64,000 nucleotides of DNA from Harmonia axyridis (lineage: Eukaryota; Arthropoda; Insecta; Coleoptera; Coccinellidae), in the NCBI RefSeq assembly GCF_914767665.1, contig NC_059502.1:30026812-30090811 (forward strand), in the 5' to 3' direction. Both the position numbers and the translations under genes were made by a program. Position 1 is the first letter of the stretch; each line of letters starts with the position of its first letter. The notes beneath the pieces are model-generated. The model did not search any database, was not told the origin of the DNA, and saw nothing but the letters and a program-made list of their open reading frames with translations. Below, one piece after another: positions 45,161 to 55,580 of the stretch.

Positions 45161-46078
45161 GTAATTTCGATGAAAAACTGAGGTAAACATAATTATATTA
45201 TAAGTTTTTGGAAGGCTACATGGATTTTATGGATTCACAATATAGCAGTTGAAATAACATCTAAAATGTTATACTTGCCGGAATAATATATTTTTCAACC
45301 ATTTCGAAATGAAAGCGCTGTTCGCTAGGCTGCTTATAATTCTACACAAATGCTCCTATAGTTGAGCATAAATTAAAAACATTTATACAGAACAAGTTTT
45401 ATATGCAAATCTTATGGACAATACTTTTTCAGCGAACATTTATCAAGATAATTCGCTCTAGTGCCAATATATTCACAATAAAACCTAATTGCTATTTATC
45501 GTCGCCACACTTAAGAATTTAATTTCTCAATTGGAGCAACTTTTTAGATTCCGTCAAGTTGAATTGAATGGAGTTATGATTATTTCATTATATATTATTC
45601 GAAATTGATTCCTTTGGGGATAAAGTAGAATATGAATCGATGAAAAATTTTACTTTCCAAGGTTATCGAATTGGAAGTTTTATTTCGCAATTGTATTTGT
45701 CCAATATCCATTCAACCAACTGATTCAATTCATATAGATGCGATAGAAATTTTCAATTGAATAATTAAGAGATGACATCAATATTTTTATATTTATTTTT
45801 CGCTTGAAAAAATATTGAAATGTTCCCGAAATGTGAACAATTAATTTTGAGGTGAAATATAAAATTCGAATCGAGAAAAAATTTTATCTAATTTATATAG
45901 GACTGAATAAACTTCAGTAGAGAAAACTACGATTTATTGGCAACAATTATATTATAGGTGTGAATTCTTTCCACCGAATTTCTATCAGTATTTCCGAAAT
46001 AAAGATACTTCTTGGATAACATATAGTCCAAAATATGCGAATTTCAGGAGCTCATCCTATAGATAAAGTCTCATATTC
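45161..46078. other. AT-rich DNA, nothing recognised
   Basis: No gene, element end or repeat seen. Confidence 0.5.
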
Positions 46079-46207
46079 ACGATGATAGTACTCTCACGAT
46101 GGAACTATCGTGATGGTGCAATAGCGACTATCAAGTAGTTGATATGGTGATAGTTCCTGCGATATTTACTGTCACGATAGTACTATCGTGAAAGTACTAT
46201 CATCATG
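46079..46207. repeat. inverted repeat, arms about 40 bp
   Basis: CACGATGATAGTACTCTCAC at 46079 pairs with GAAAGTACTATCATCATGG ending at 46207. Each arm carries internal copies of ACTATCGTGA in both orientations. A hairpin with secondary hairpins is possible; origin unknown. Confidence 0.7.
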
Positions 46208-48343
46208 GAAATTAGCATTGAAGTATGATATTCAGAAATTTTGAAGTTTTTGATAAATGTTATACATTTCAATATTTCCGAGTACAATGTGTGATTTTGA
46301 AGATATGCTAATCATTAAACTGAAAATTAGATTTCAGAGTGAATAAATATTTCCATTATCTGTCTGAAGCAATATTCTAATATTTTAATATTTAGGAAAG
46401 CTTGGTGATATGATTGGATACTGAACTAGTCAAATGTTAAAATATGTTGGGACTATATTTCCCCTAGGAAATAAAATATTTAAAAATGTTTACTACGTCT
46501 TCTTGCCATAAACTTGAGACCCAGCAAAAATTTCTTTCTCCTTGTATCTTTTTTTCAAATTTTTTTCGACCATCTCCGTAATTTACTGAACAAATTCTGA
46601 ATTAATCAGTTGGTGCTACGGAAAATATTTGTAAAACCTAAATAGCTTGCAGTTTTCAATGAAATTGGACTGACAAATTTTGAGTTATCGAATTCACATA
46701 AAAACAAGTTTTTTCAATGTCTTAATGGAACTATTCCTAATTTGAGAATTTTACATCAATATTCGTTTCACTATTTCCGAATTATTCATCAATTTCAACA
46801 AAAACAATTATAATAAATGATATGTCTATTATGAACAGCCTGAACTCTGCAATCCGAAAGGAAGAATGAATTGCAGAAAAATTTGATTCATTTGAGAGTA
46901 TCAGGAGAAGGACTAGATCAATGTTTTGATTCAGTGGAATAAGTGATTGGATCGTAATATGATCCAATAGATGAAACAGAAAATCAAAAATGGACACGAG
47001 GTGATGACGGAGAAAATTGAGATACAGAGTTTTAGGAAGATGATGAGATAATTGCTGATGTCACTGAGGAAAATAAAAGCTCTGACAACAAAGATGAACC
47101 TGTTCAGAAAGTATCCACTAAAGAAACGATCCTATCATTCAATTAATGTCTTTGATCGACAGAAACACAAATTTTTATATAAAGTACTGCATTTTTTCAT
47201 GAAAATGTGTTTGCATGCTCCAGAAATGATTCTCTAATCCGAACTTGTTCGGATATTAATATATGTTCAATATCAAAATGAAAACTCGTATTGAAAAAAC
47301 CTATATATCCAAAAACATACCCAAATAAGTATATCCAGACATATCCACAATTATAACAGAACTATTCGATTGTTATCTTCCTCTCGTTTCAGCCATTTAG
47401 ACCACCCCTGCTCAAAATTCTTCACCTTTCTCAAGGCAACATAATTCGCTTGGGTGAAATGAAAAACGCGAAAATGTCACTAATTTGTAGCTAATGGAAC
47501 CTTATGGATGACAGGTATAATTCTTATGAAGAGACATTTGTGCAATCTAAGGCATTATTATTGTTTATCGAACAAAGAATATCTCAATTAAATCGATTTT
47601 TGAAATATTCTGAATAAACTTCAAATAACCTCTTATTCAGTCTAATTGAATTGTAGGCTTAATTCGTGACAAGACATAATCATACAATAATATTTCATCT
47701 CTTCTGAATGAACCTAGAAGATGCAGAAGAATATACATTAGAAAAGGGGTATCAGGCATACATAGCTGCGGGTGAAAATTAATAGAAAACATTATGTCTT
47801 CTTATCGTGGCAATATTTGGCTCTTGTGAGTACCTCATAAATGTAAACGCGATATTATAAATTCCGATGCCAACAGATATTGATGCTTTCAAACTTATCT
47901 TCCCGAAGTTAGTTCCATGTGATCAAAACATCTGAACTTCCATAGTAACTTCCATCTGCATAAACAGCTCTAGGATACATCTTACCTTGAGGGGTTGAGT
48001 GATATAAACTCTCCCATTTCAAAGCTGAAAAACCAGTCCTTAATCAAGTGAACCTAACAAGGATTACGATTTGAATAATTGATTATTTTTGATTGAGACT
48101 AAATAATTGAATGTCTATGCAAACAAATTCATGTCCATTTCACTTGATAAAGATCTAATGGCCTACATCTAATTGAGGTATTAGCTAATACTATTAGATA
48201 ATAAGATAATTTTTTAATGCAAACCAGGTTCTTCTTTGGTTTTCTCTTTCAACATCAATCATCATAATGTATATAATGGTTTCTTGATGATAAGACAAAG
48301 TGTTTCAATACGAAAAAAATTAGGAAATTACTTACGTGAAGTC
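46208..48343. other. AT-rich DNA; possible pogo-like scrap at about 46980-47150
   Basis: A plus-strand stretch reads EDDEIIADVTEENKSSDNKD then EPVQKVSTKETILSF. An acidic run before a KVS.KE.L-like motif is seen at the C-terminus of pogo/tigger transposases, but the match is short and weak. The remainder shows nothing. Confidence 0.3.
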
Positions 48344-48922
48344 AGAAGAATTTCAGACTTTATCCACCGTTTTGTTCGATAACTTGTTGCCATTTTGAAG
48401 GCAATTGAGACAGTCGATTTTTACAGGCCTCTGTTGAAGCGAATTTTTCATAAGCAAAGTTGTTCGCCATGGTCAGGAACAGATGGTTATCACTTGGTGC
48501 CAGGTCCGGATTGAAAGGTGGATGCATTAGAACCTCCTAGCTAAGCTCCTGGAGCATCTGACGAGTCATCATCTCCTATTGGACAAAGCTGGCCACTTCT
48601 GGGCGATTGCTTCATTCAGACGATCCAATTGTTGACAGTTCCGAGTTAAGAGTTGTGCAGTAGGGGAGCAGCTTATAGTGGATAATTCCCTGCCAATCCC
48701 ACCAAATATACAGCAAAACCTTTCAGACCGTCAATCCCACCTTGGCCACTGTTTCCGCAGTCTCACCGCGTTTCCACCACGACCGTTTTCGCTTGACGTT
48801 ATCGTAAGTGATCCACTTACCATCACCAGTCACCAACCGCTTCAAAAATGGCTCGAGTTTTTTGCGATTCGCAGATCGGAATTCGGTCCATGGGGTTTTT
48901 CTGTTAACTCGTGTGGTTCCCA
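48344..48922 (-). pseudogene. mariner transposase, C-terminal two thirds, catalytic deletion
   Basis: On the minus strand: KLEPFLKRLVTGDGKWITYD then NVKRKRSWWKRGETAETVAK (about 48725-48850, first catalytic aspartate in VTGD). After a frame break come LLTRNCQQLDRLNEAIAQKW and PALSNRR, and then directly MMTRQMLQELS, a stop, and EVLMHPPFNPDLAPSDNHLF with the third aspartate. The usual block with the second aspartate (HQDNARPH-type) is deleted between NRR and MMTRQ. The tail reads LPSKWQQVIEQNGG near 48375. Besides the deletion there are at least two stops. The N-terminal DNA-binding part is missing and is replaced by another transposase at about 48920. Confidence 0.8.
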
Positions 48923-49530
48923 TAAATTACTTAAGATAAAGTTCAAACAACGTTCTGATGTAAAGTTTTCTTCAAAAAAATAAGGCCCCATTAAACGCCG
49001 TCCGATCATTGCAATGCAAACATTCATGTTCTCGCGGCATTGACGGTGACATTCTTGAGTTCAGTTAGGATTTACTTGACAATATCTGCATTTATGACGA
49101 TTTACTGTTCCACTATTGTCAAAAGTGGCTTCGACAGAAAATACGATATTAAAAAAAAAGACATAGGTAGTTATCTTTATCGCAGCATAACAGTGATCTG
49201 GATCATTCTCGTTTAATTCGTGAATCAGTTGAATGTTGTAAGAATGATAGTTCTCTTTCTTGAGCAACTTCGCGACAAAAGAGTGGCCGACGTTATGATT
49301 TGGGGCTAGTTGTTGAGGATCTTCTTCAGCTTCAAATGACACATTAATCTGGTGTCCTTGTTTAGCCGATGTCTACCTTGCCGAGTCAAATCATGGACTG
49401 ATTCTGTTTCAGTTAATTCAGCTACCAATTTTCTTCCGGTGGATCTTGCAATAGGAAGTCTATCAGGATGTTCTTGGTTGAATAATTCACGTTCTTCCCC
49501 TGTTTATTCTTTGAATCCAATAACGACTTT
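48923..49530 (-). pseudogene. DD41D-type transposase, N-terminal half, fused to mariner
   Basis: Minus strand from about 49525: EHPDRLPIARSTGRKLVAEL and HDLTRQGRHRLN (first helix-turn-helix and linker), DPQQLAPNHNVGHSFVAKLL and KKENYHSYNIQLIHELNEND (49200-49330), IVFSVEATFDNSGTVNRHKC at about 49100-49140, where the expected FSDEA aspartate reads valine, then (frame-shifted) MIGRRLMGPYFFEENFTSER and LNFILSN. At about 48925 the sequence changes within a few bases to mariner. The remaining half with the second and third aspartates is not present. Multiple frameshifts. Confidence 0.75.
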
Positions 49531-49544
49531 TTTTAGGATATTCA

Positions 49545-49620
49545 ATTTTTATTTCTTACAGTATATGGGTTAGGTTAGGTTAGGTTTTTATTTCTTACAG
49601 TATATGGGTTATCTTCTGAT
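49545..49620. repeat. three TTAGG units within a 39-bp duplication
   Basis: TTAGGTTAGGTTAGG at 49570-49584 is the common insect telomere unit. It is flanked by two copies of TTTTTATTTCTTACAGTATA (about 49548 and 49585), each followed by TGGGTTA or TGGGTTAT, so the segment looks like a tandem duplication or a repaired break with three telomere units. Confidence 0.65.
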
Positions 49621-50593
49621 AAAAATTTTTATCTATGGTACCACTTTTTCAAAGCATCATTTGCTTGAGTCAAAAAAATCAGCAGGGTAGTGTTTTGGGT
49701 CCCCTTTTATTCTGCATTTATATTTCTTATCTTTTGGAAAATATTAAGTGTAGATACCACCTCTTTGCTGATGATTTGCAGCTTTATTTGCACACTACTG
49801 TAGAGAATTTTGCGAGTTGTGTCCTATCGATCAATGGGGATTTAGCACATTTATCCCAAATGGCTTCAAGTTGGAGTCTATTACTGAATCCTGCTAAAAC
49901 TCAGTACATAATAGGTGGTACCCGTATGTCTCTGAGTAAGATAAATCCACAGGGACATAAAATTTTTGTCAATGGGAGTAATATTCCATATTCTCGTAAC
50001 GTGAGTAATCTTGGTATAACGATCGATGAAACTTTGTCATGGGATGCTCAGGTTGCTTCTGTCCACGGAAGGTTTTATCGCACTATGCACCAGTTACGCC
50101 TCTTAAAGAACTTTCTTCCTCTTGTAATAAGAAAGTCCTTATTTTATTGTTACTGCCCATAATTGATTATGCGGATGTGGCCTATATGGGACTGACGTCG
50201 CAGTAGCTCAGCAAGTTCGACCGATTGCAGAACGCCGGCATAAGATTCGTGTATGGATCAAGAAAGTTCGATCATGTTAGTAGTTTTCGTCGGGAACTCG
50301 AATTGCTAACAATTAAGCAACGCCTGTTGTTGTTGGGCTTCAAAGTTATGAGAGCTCGTGAGCCTAGATATCTCTGCGAGGGTCTTCGTGGTCTGGGTGG
50401 TGAGTTCTATAATACTATAGAGCCCATTCCAATACTACTTTCAGGATACCAGCACATGGGACTGGTATTATGTCCAACAATTTCTCGTTGAGGTTCTCCC
50501 AGCTCTGGAATCGTATTCCTCCTTCTATCACTCGGAGTGTTACTTTTTCATCATTTAGGATTACTCTTAAGAAGTACTTACTTACTAATGAAC
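49621..50593 (+). pseudogene. Jockey/CR1-like non-LTR reverse transcriptase, partial
   Basis: The frame open at 49635-50162 contains QGSVLGPLLFCIYISYLL, the catalytic HLFADDLQLYLH box near 49755, SWSLLLNPAKTQYIIGG and SNLGITIDETLSWDAQVASV, all reverse transcriptase palm and thumb elements. After a frameshift near 50155, IDYADVAYMGLTSQ leads to a stop, then KFDRLQNAGIRFVYGSRKFD and ELELLTIKQRLLLLGFKVMR. After another shift near 50450, SLRFSQLWNRIPPSITRSV and FRITLKKYLLTNE end at about 50593. The N-terminal endonuclease and fingers are missing. The 3' side directly abuts a Tc1 fragment on the other strand. Dead copy. Confidence 0.8.
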
Positions 50594-51309
50594 AATTAGC
50601 CTCTTCCCAATGGATATGCTCTCTCGCAAATTCCAAACGCGCCCTTCGATGGGCTGGGGTAAGAGCTGGGCCTCTTGCCGCGACACGAGGCCTTAAATCA
50701 TATTTTCTGAGGCGATTTTTTATTGTCTGAGTGCTAATTTACACCCCATGAGTTTGCTCATGCTGATTTTGAAGGATGCGAGCGGTTGCAAACCGTTGTC
50801 TCAACGAAGAAACTCTCAAGTAACGTTCTTGAATGGCAGTTGTTACCCGTGGTATACCCTGTCCTGATCTTCGGACATTCATACCTGTCTCCCTGAATCG
50901 CTGCAACCTTCTGGACACACTTGTATGGGAAACTCCAAACCTTTCTGCAATTCTTGTGTATGTCCACCCTTCTTCTCGCAAAACTACCGCTTGAGAACAT
51001 TCCTCTTGGGTCAAATTGCGTGTTTCGCGTTGCATAGCGATTGAGTGTAGAAAATCAAACGAAATAAAAACTATTGATCACTAGAATTGATCGAGAACAA
51101 CTGATTTCAGAATGGAGCCAATACATTCAAAATCTGATACTCTCATCTTTTTTATTCCTGCTGGGAAAAAACATCTGTATTGAAGAAAAACGTTGAAAGT
51201 GGATGCATGCATAATTCTGATGAAAATAATTATGATTGAGAACACCTTCAGTTGTAGAAAAAATTTTATCATAGATTTCCATAATGTGCGTTAATTCTTT
51301 TGCGCAGTG
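50594..51309 (-). mobile_element. Tc1-like element, 5' part with one inverted repeat
   Basis: The right end is the complement of CACTGCGCAAAAGAATTAAC, a Tc1-type terminal repeat, followed by TA at 51310-51311. The transposase starts at 51035 on the minus strand. The element is cut off at about 50593, where it meets the non-LTR pseudogene, so the catalytic half and the other end are lost. Confidence 0.8.
50597..51035 (-). pseudogene. Tc1-like transposase, N-terminal part
   Basis: ATG at 51035 (minus) gives RNLTQEECSQAVVLREEGWT then YTRIAERFGVSHTSVSRRLQ (first helix-turn-helix), RFRETGMNVRRSGQGIPRVT and TAIQERYLRVSSLRQRFATA (linker with GRPR-like motif). ARILQNQHEQTHGV ends at a TAA at 50739. 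The same frame resumes beyond that stop: ISTQTIKNRLRKYDLRPRVA, ARGPALTPAHRRARLEFARE and HIHWEEANCS, up to about 50597. The first catalytic aspartate would lie only a few residues further but is replaced by the reverse transcriptase pseudogene. So the lesions are one nonsense codon and loss of the whole catalytic domain. The start is supported by its position relative to the first helix. Confidence 0.83.
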
Positions 51310-51311
51310 TA

Positions 51312-52249
51312 TTTACATTCAAAGGAATTCCTACGGATGCATCGTTTTTACATCGAAACATATTTTATTAATACCTATGAAATGGCAGAATACAAAATAT
51401 AGTTTGGATAGGAATGAATGGAACCTTTTTGGTAGTGAGTTCAAGGAATTACTATGCTAGCAATGAGGGGATGGATTCATCCAATTTTGATTTCGGACGC
51501 TCAAGAATGATCATGCAAATAATATTCTTTTCTCAGGGTTAACTCCTTCGTAATGATAACCTAAAATATGCAAATAATCCTTTGCAGACATAAATAACGC
51601 GAAACTTTTTCGGTGGCACTCGAGAAATATAAATGAACGGGTAACAACTCACAGTGAGTTACTGCTAATTCATTGCCATACAAAGTCGTTCGAGCCTATT
51701 TAGTTAATAAATTTCTTTGGTGGAACGTGAACCGTACGGTCAAGTAAGGCAATTTGCATAGCGAAAAATTATTTCGGGATGAATATATGATTTCTTCCAA
51801 CAAAGGGATTTGAATACATTACGAATGCGTTGAAATAGTCCACTCACGTTCATTATCCGTGGTACATGTGTATGATAAGCATATTGTTGAGTTAGTGGGA
51901 TCAGGTTGAATCTGCAATATTCGCAGTATACGCTCACTTACATGGGGACTCCCTTCAGAGCAGCGTATCATTAAATTAATGTATCCATTATCTAGATCCA
52001 AAAATAATTCACTCGGTGCAAGACGTATTGCTTTAGGCTTCTGAACTGATGTTGAGCTCTGTATGTGAATCGAAAATAATAGGTTCATGTGAAGCATCTA
52101 GACTCCCTTCAGTTGAATTTTCAACTTTTTCTGTTGAATATGACATCACCTTAATTAATTGGAAAACTTTTGAACGCTCGTTTCCTTAACACAGCGCTGT
52201 AACATATAGTCATGATATCTGTCATTTTGAGCCAGGAATGGTCTCAAAC
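51312..52249. other. AT-rich DNA, no gene
   Basis: Nothing recognised. The last 25 bases (52225-52249) match the complement of 15246-15270. Confidence 0.5.
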
Positions 52250-52251
52250 TA

Positions 52252-53543
52252 ACGGGTGTTTTTTTTAGGAGGTTTGTTTTTCCGATAGATGTCGTTTTAT
52301 TTTATGACAGTTGTTTTGACAGCTCAAAGTGGCATTTCTCCTCAGTATTGTTTGGCAAATCATTATGAAGAGGTTAACTCTAGAACAACGTTTTCAAATC
52401 GTGGAAATTTATTTTCAAAATCAGTGTTAAATTAAAAATGTTTATAGAGCACTTCGTGAATTTTATCGTCCGTCAGAGACCACCATAAAGAACGTGATTA
52501 CCAAATTTCGGTCTACATTCACTCTTTTGGATGCCAAGCCACCGACAAGAAGGAGAAGAGTTCGTACAGAAGAAAATATTGCTGTCGTTGAGGCCAGTGT
52601 CGAAGAAAACGACAATTTATCGATTCGTCGTCGTGCTCAGCAAATTGGATTTTGTCCATCGACTTTATGGAAAATTTTACGTGAAGATTTGGGTTTGGTG
52701 CCATACAAAATTCAATTGGTGCAAGAATTAGAGCCACACGACCATCGTTTGCGTCGTGAATTCAGTGATTGGTCGTTAAATCAATTGAACGAAGATCCAT
52801 TTTTTTACCGTAACATTCTCTTCAGTGATGAGGCGCATTTTTGGTTAAATGGATACGTCAACAAGCAAAATTGTCGCATTTGGAGCAAAGATAATCCACA
52901 CGCCGTTCAAGAATTACCAATGCATCCTGATAAATGTACTGTTTGGTGCGGTCTATGGGCTGGTGGGATCATCGGTCCATATTTCTTCAAAAATGAAGAA
53001 GGACGACGCGTTACCCTGAATGGAAATCGATACAGAACCATGATCAATGAGTTTTTGTTGCCAAATCTTGAAGATATGGATATGGATGAAATATGGTTTC
53101 AACAAGATGGTGCCACTTGCCATACAGCACGTGAAACAATCGACTTATTGAAAAAACTTTCAACGACAACATTATTTCGAAAAATGGTCCGGTGAATTGG
53201 CCTCCGCGTTCGTGCGATTTGACGCCACTCGATTACTTTTTGTGGGGATACGTGAAGTCATTGGTTTATGTGAATAAACCTCAATCGATTGACGCTTTGG
53301 AAACCAATATTCAACATGTCATTGCTGACATACGCCCTCAAATGCTTGAAAAAGTGGTCGAAAATTGGACCTCCAGAATGACATTTGTGAAAAATAGTCG
53401 TGGTGGCCATATGCCACGAATTGTGTTTAAATGTTAAATGCCAAAAAATTATCTACCAATTAAAAAAAAATTTTGGTCATTTCATAATTTTATATGTGTT
53501 TTATTCGAAAAAAAAATCAGCAACCTCTTAAAAAAACACCCGT
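52252..53543 (+). mobile_element. DD41D mariner-like element, 1292 bp, nearly intact
   Basis: The ends are inverted repeats beginning ACGGGTGTTTTTTT, about 22 bases long with one or two differences, flanked by TA at 52250-52251 and 53544-53545. The interior is almost wholly one transposase reading frame. Unlike the DD41D copy at 31635 the inverted repeats are short and start with ACGGGTG, so two DD41D subfamilies are present in this window. Confidence 0.93.
52365..53437 (+). pseudogene. DD41D transposase with one stop and one frameshift
   Basis: ATG at 52365 starts MKRLTLEQRFQIVEIYFQNQ, the first helix; codon 22 (52428-52430) is TAA where the family has a sense codon. The frame continues NVYRALREFYRPSETTIKNV, the linker with PPTRRRRVRTEENIA, and the second helix-turn-helix (RRRAQQIGFCPSTLWKILRE). 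FSDEAHFWLNGYVN has the first catalytic aspartate and EIWFQQDGATCHTA the second. One A appears to be missing from the run at about 53152-53157, shifting the frame. The C-terminus resumes as NWPPRSCDLTPLDYFLWGYV (third aspartate; 41 residues lie between the second and third) and ends at 53437 with RGGHMPRIVFKC. The enzyme would cut and paste at TA. With two lesions only, the copy is young. Confidence 0.92.
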
Positions 53544-53545
53544 TA

Positions 53546-53688
53546 TAAGGTTCGACTAACTGAAAATTTCAATTATCTAAGTTGTTCGATTCGGGAGTTA
53601 TTATATTTACACATGGCTGGAACTGAAAAATTTACTATCATCGTGGCAAAATGAGCACAATCCTCAATAATAATAATATTGATTTATA
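53546..53688. other. short AT-rich spacer
   Basis: Begins with TAAGGTTCGACT, which matches the complement of 15232-15243. No gene. Confidence 0.5.
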
Positions 53689-53690
53689 TA

Positions 53691-54475
53691 CAGGGTGTCT
53701 CATTTAAAAGTATCCACCTTCAACAACTGAACAACGAATTCGAATTTGTGAAAATACTCAGACAGGTCGATTTTTGATGACAGGGGGACATTATCTGGGA
53801 TACAAAGCTTGTTTCTAATAGCAACCCCCTGGAGAGGGTTGCAACTCCATCAGGAATTTGAATAGAAAAAGTGGGTAATTTTGTAGAATAAATGTATGCA
53901 TGGATTCAAATTTGTATGAACCTGCTCTTTGTGTTCTCTAAAGCGAATATAAACAAAGTTACAAGGTGTTTTTTATGGAATTACGATACCGATAAAACTA
54001 AATGAAACAGAGATGTTCTGATTGATCGTATCATTTATATTGAAAGAAAAATAAAACCGTGATTATTTTTTGTTCAGAGACGAAACAAAAACAAACAATA
54101 AGGGGATTAAAAAGTGTTAAATGCCTTTTTCCTCTTCATGCTTATCAGAATCTGCACTGCAAGCTGTAGGCAACACGCAAAGAGATTATTGCTTTCAGAA
54201 AATTTCGTTCCAGTATTCTGTATCGCAGAATCATTAGAGGTGCATTTTATCAGTTCTTAATAAAAATTACAAGATGGGTTAAACGTTGGAGGAGAGAATT
54301 GAAATGTTGAAAATGTATTATCAGAACAATGACTGTGCTAGGGCCACTGCGAGGATTTTTAAGGAATGACATACTGATGAAAATGTTTATCATTCAGTTG
54401 CTACATAAATTTGAGGTAACAGGATCAGCTGCAAACAAAAAACAATACCATGTAACTTTGTGAATATTCACTTTA
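53691..54475 (+). mobile_element. truncated DD41D-type element: left arm and transposase start
   Basis: TA at 53689 is followed by CAGGGTGTCTCATTTAAAAG. The arm contains ACAGGTCGATTTTTGATGAC (53762) and CAACCCCCTGGAGAGGGTTG (53824), the same order of landmarks as the arms at 44528 and 59396. From about 54283 a transposase N-terminus is readable: TLEERIEMLKMYYQNNDCAR and ATARIFKE, then a stop, then FEVTGSAANKK in another frame to about 54440. Everything beyond is missing. Confidence 0.7.
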
Positions 54476-54539
54476 TAGAACACAAACTGCAGGTTCATAC
54501 AATAATTTCTTCACTTTTCTATTGAAACTTTGTTCATTC

Positions 54540-55580
54540 AAGTTTTTGGTGTCATCGGGCTATTCATTGTATAATTTTTCACATGTGAAATTTGAGCCTT
54601 GCTGGGTTTTCTTGAGTTTGACAAAGAAGAGTAAAGTTATGTTTCTCGCGAGCGTTATATTCATGAAATTGGGAGTTGGTAAAGAACCTGTCTTCATTCT
54701 GATGAACATATTTCACGCAGGTGAATGATACCGCAGTAAGAATCTTTTCACTTTTGAAAACACCTCGGCTGCTTTCAGTTTGTTTCTGACCAAAGAGTGT
54801 TCTTATTGCCCTTTTTTGTTTCAGTAACTTTTCGATGCGAGTATTTCCCCATATTATGAATTCATATAACATCTGACAGTGGAAGGCAGAACAATATGTT
54901 AGTTTTGCAGTTTCAAAACTTGAAATCTGTTTTATTCCTCTCATCATTAAAATCGCCGTCGAGAGCCACATCATCAATATTTTTGTCCAGACGAGTGAAG
55001 ACTGAAAAGTTATGTTAAAGATGCATTAATTGGCATTTTGGTAGTAAAAATTACCTTTTGAGTTTTTTAGGTGCTTATTTGCAAACTATTGTCGTAAAAC
55101 CATTTTTTGAATCTTCTAGGGATTTTGCTGTCTTGGTTTGAGAACTGCTGTATCATCTGCAAAGCTGCAGAATTTGTCACTTATACGTTCACGTATTAAT
55201 CATTCGTGAAGAGAATGAATGAGATAGGTCCCAATATAGAACCTTGTGGTACTTCGGTTTCGACTTTCCTTGTGTTTGAAAAGGAATTTTGCCACTTGAC
55301 TATTTGTCAAGTATGTTGTGAATAGTTCATAGACCTTTCTTTTTATGGTATAATATTGAAGCTTATTCAGCAGACTCTCATGTGGAACGCTATCAAAAGC
55401 CCTACTTAAATCGATGCAGGATAGCTCAATATCCTCACCACTGTTCTATCCCTCAATAATCTTTTCGAGTACATCGATCATAGCCGTTGTAGTTGACTTA
55501 CAGCGTCTGAAACCAATCCATTTAATATACGTTATTTTGTAATATGAGCCAATATTTCGATCAATAGTAACATAAATAGC
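54540..55580 (-). pseudogene. CR1/Jockey-like reverse transcriptase, broken
   Basis: Minus strand, from the right: KWIGFRRCKSTTTAMIDVLE and KIIEG (about 55450-55530), ELSCIDLSRAFDSVPHESLL and NKLQYYTIKRKVYELF (about 55340-55430), then AKFLFKHKES and IGTYLIHSLHE near 55205-55290. The FADD region is not recoverable. The frame open at 54977-54579 gives the thumb: LTYCSAFHCQMLYEFIIWGN, RIEKLLKQKRAIRTLFGQKQ, VKYVHQNEDRFFTNSQFHEY. These are standard parts of insect CR1/Jockey-superfamily polyproteins. There are many stops and shifts and at least one internal deletion. No 3' tail or target duplication found. Confidence 0.75.

Noticed and set aside
46980..47237. pogo-like transposase gene
   Set aside because: Only a short acidic stretch and a KVSTKE motif match; no DDE region nearby, so noted only as a weak possibility.
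50470..50730. C-terminal reverse transcriptase extension of 86 codons
   Set aside because: The part after 50593 is the reverse strand of a Tc1 transposase; the open plus frame there is accidental.
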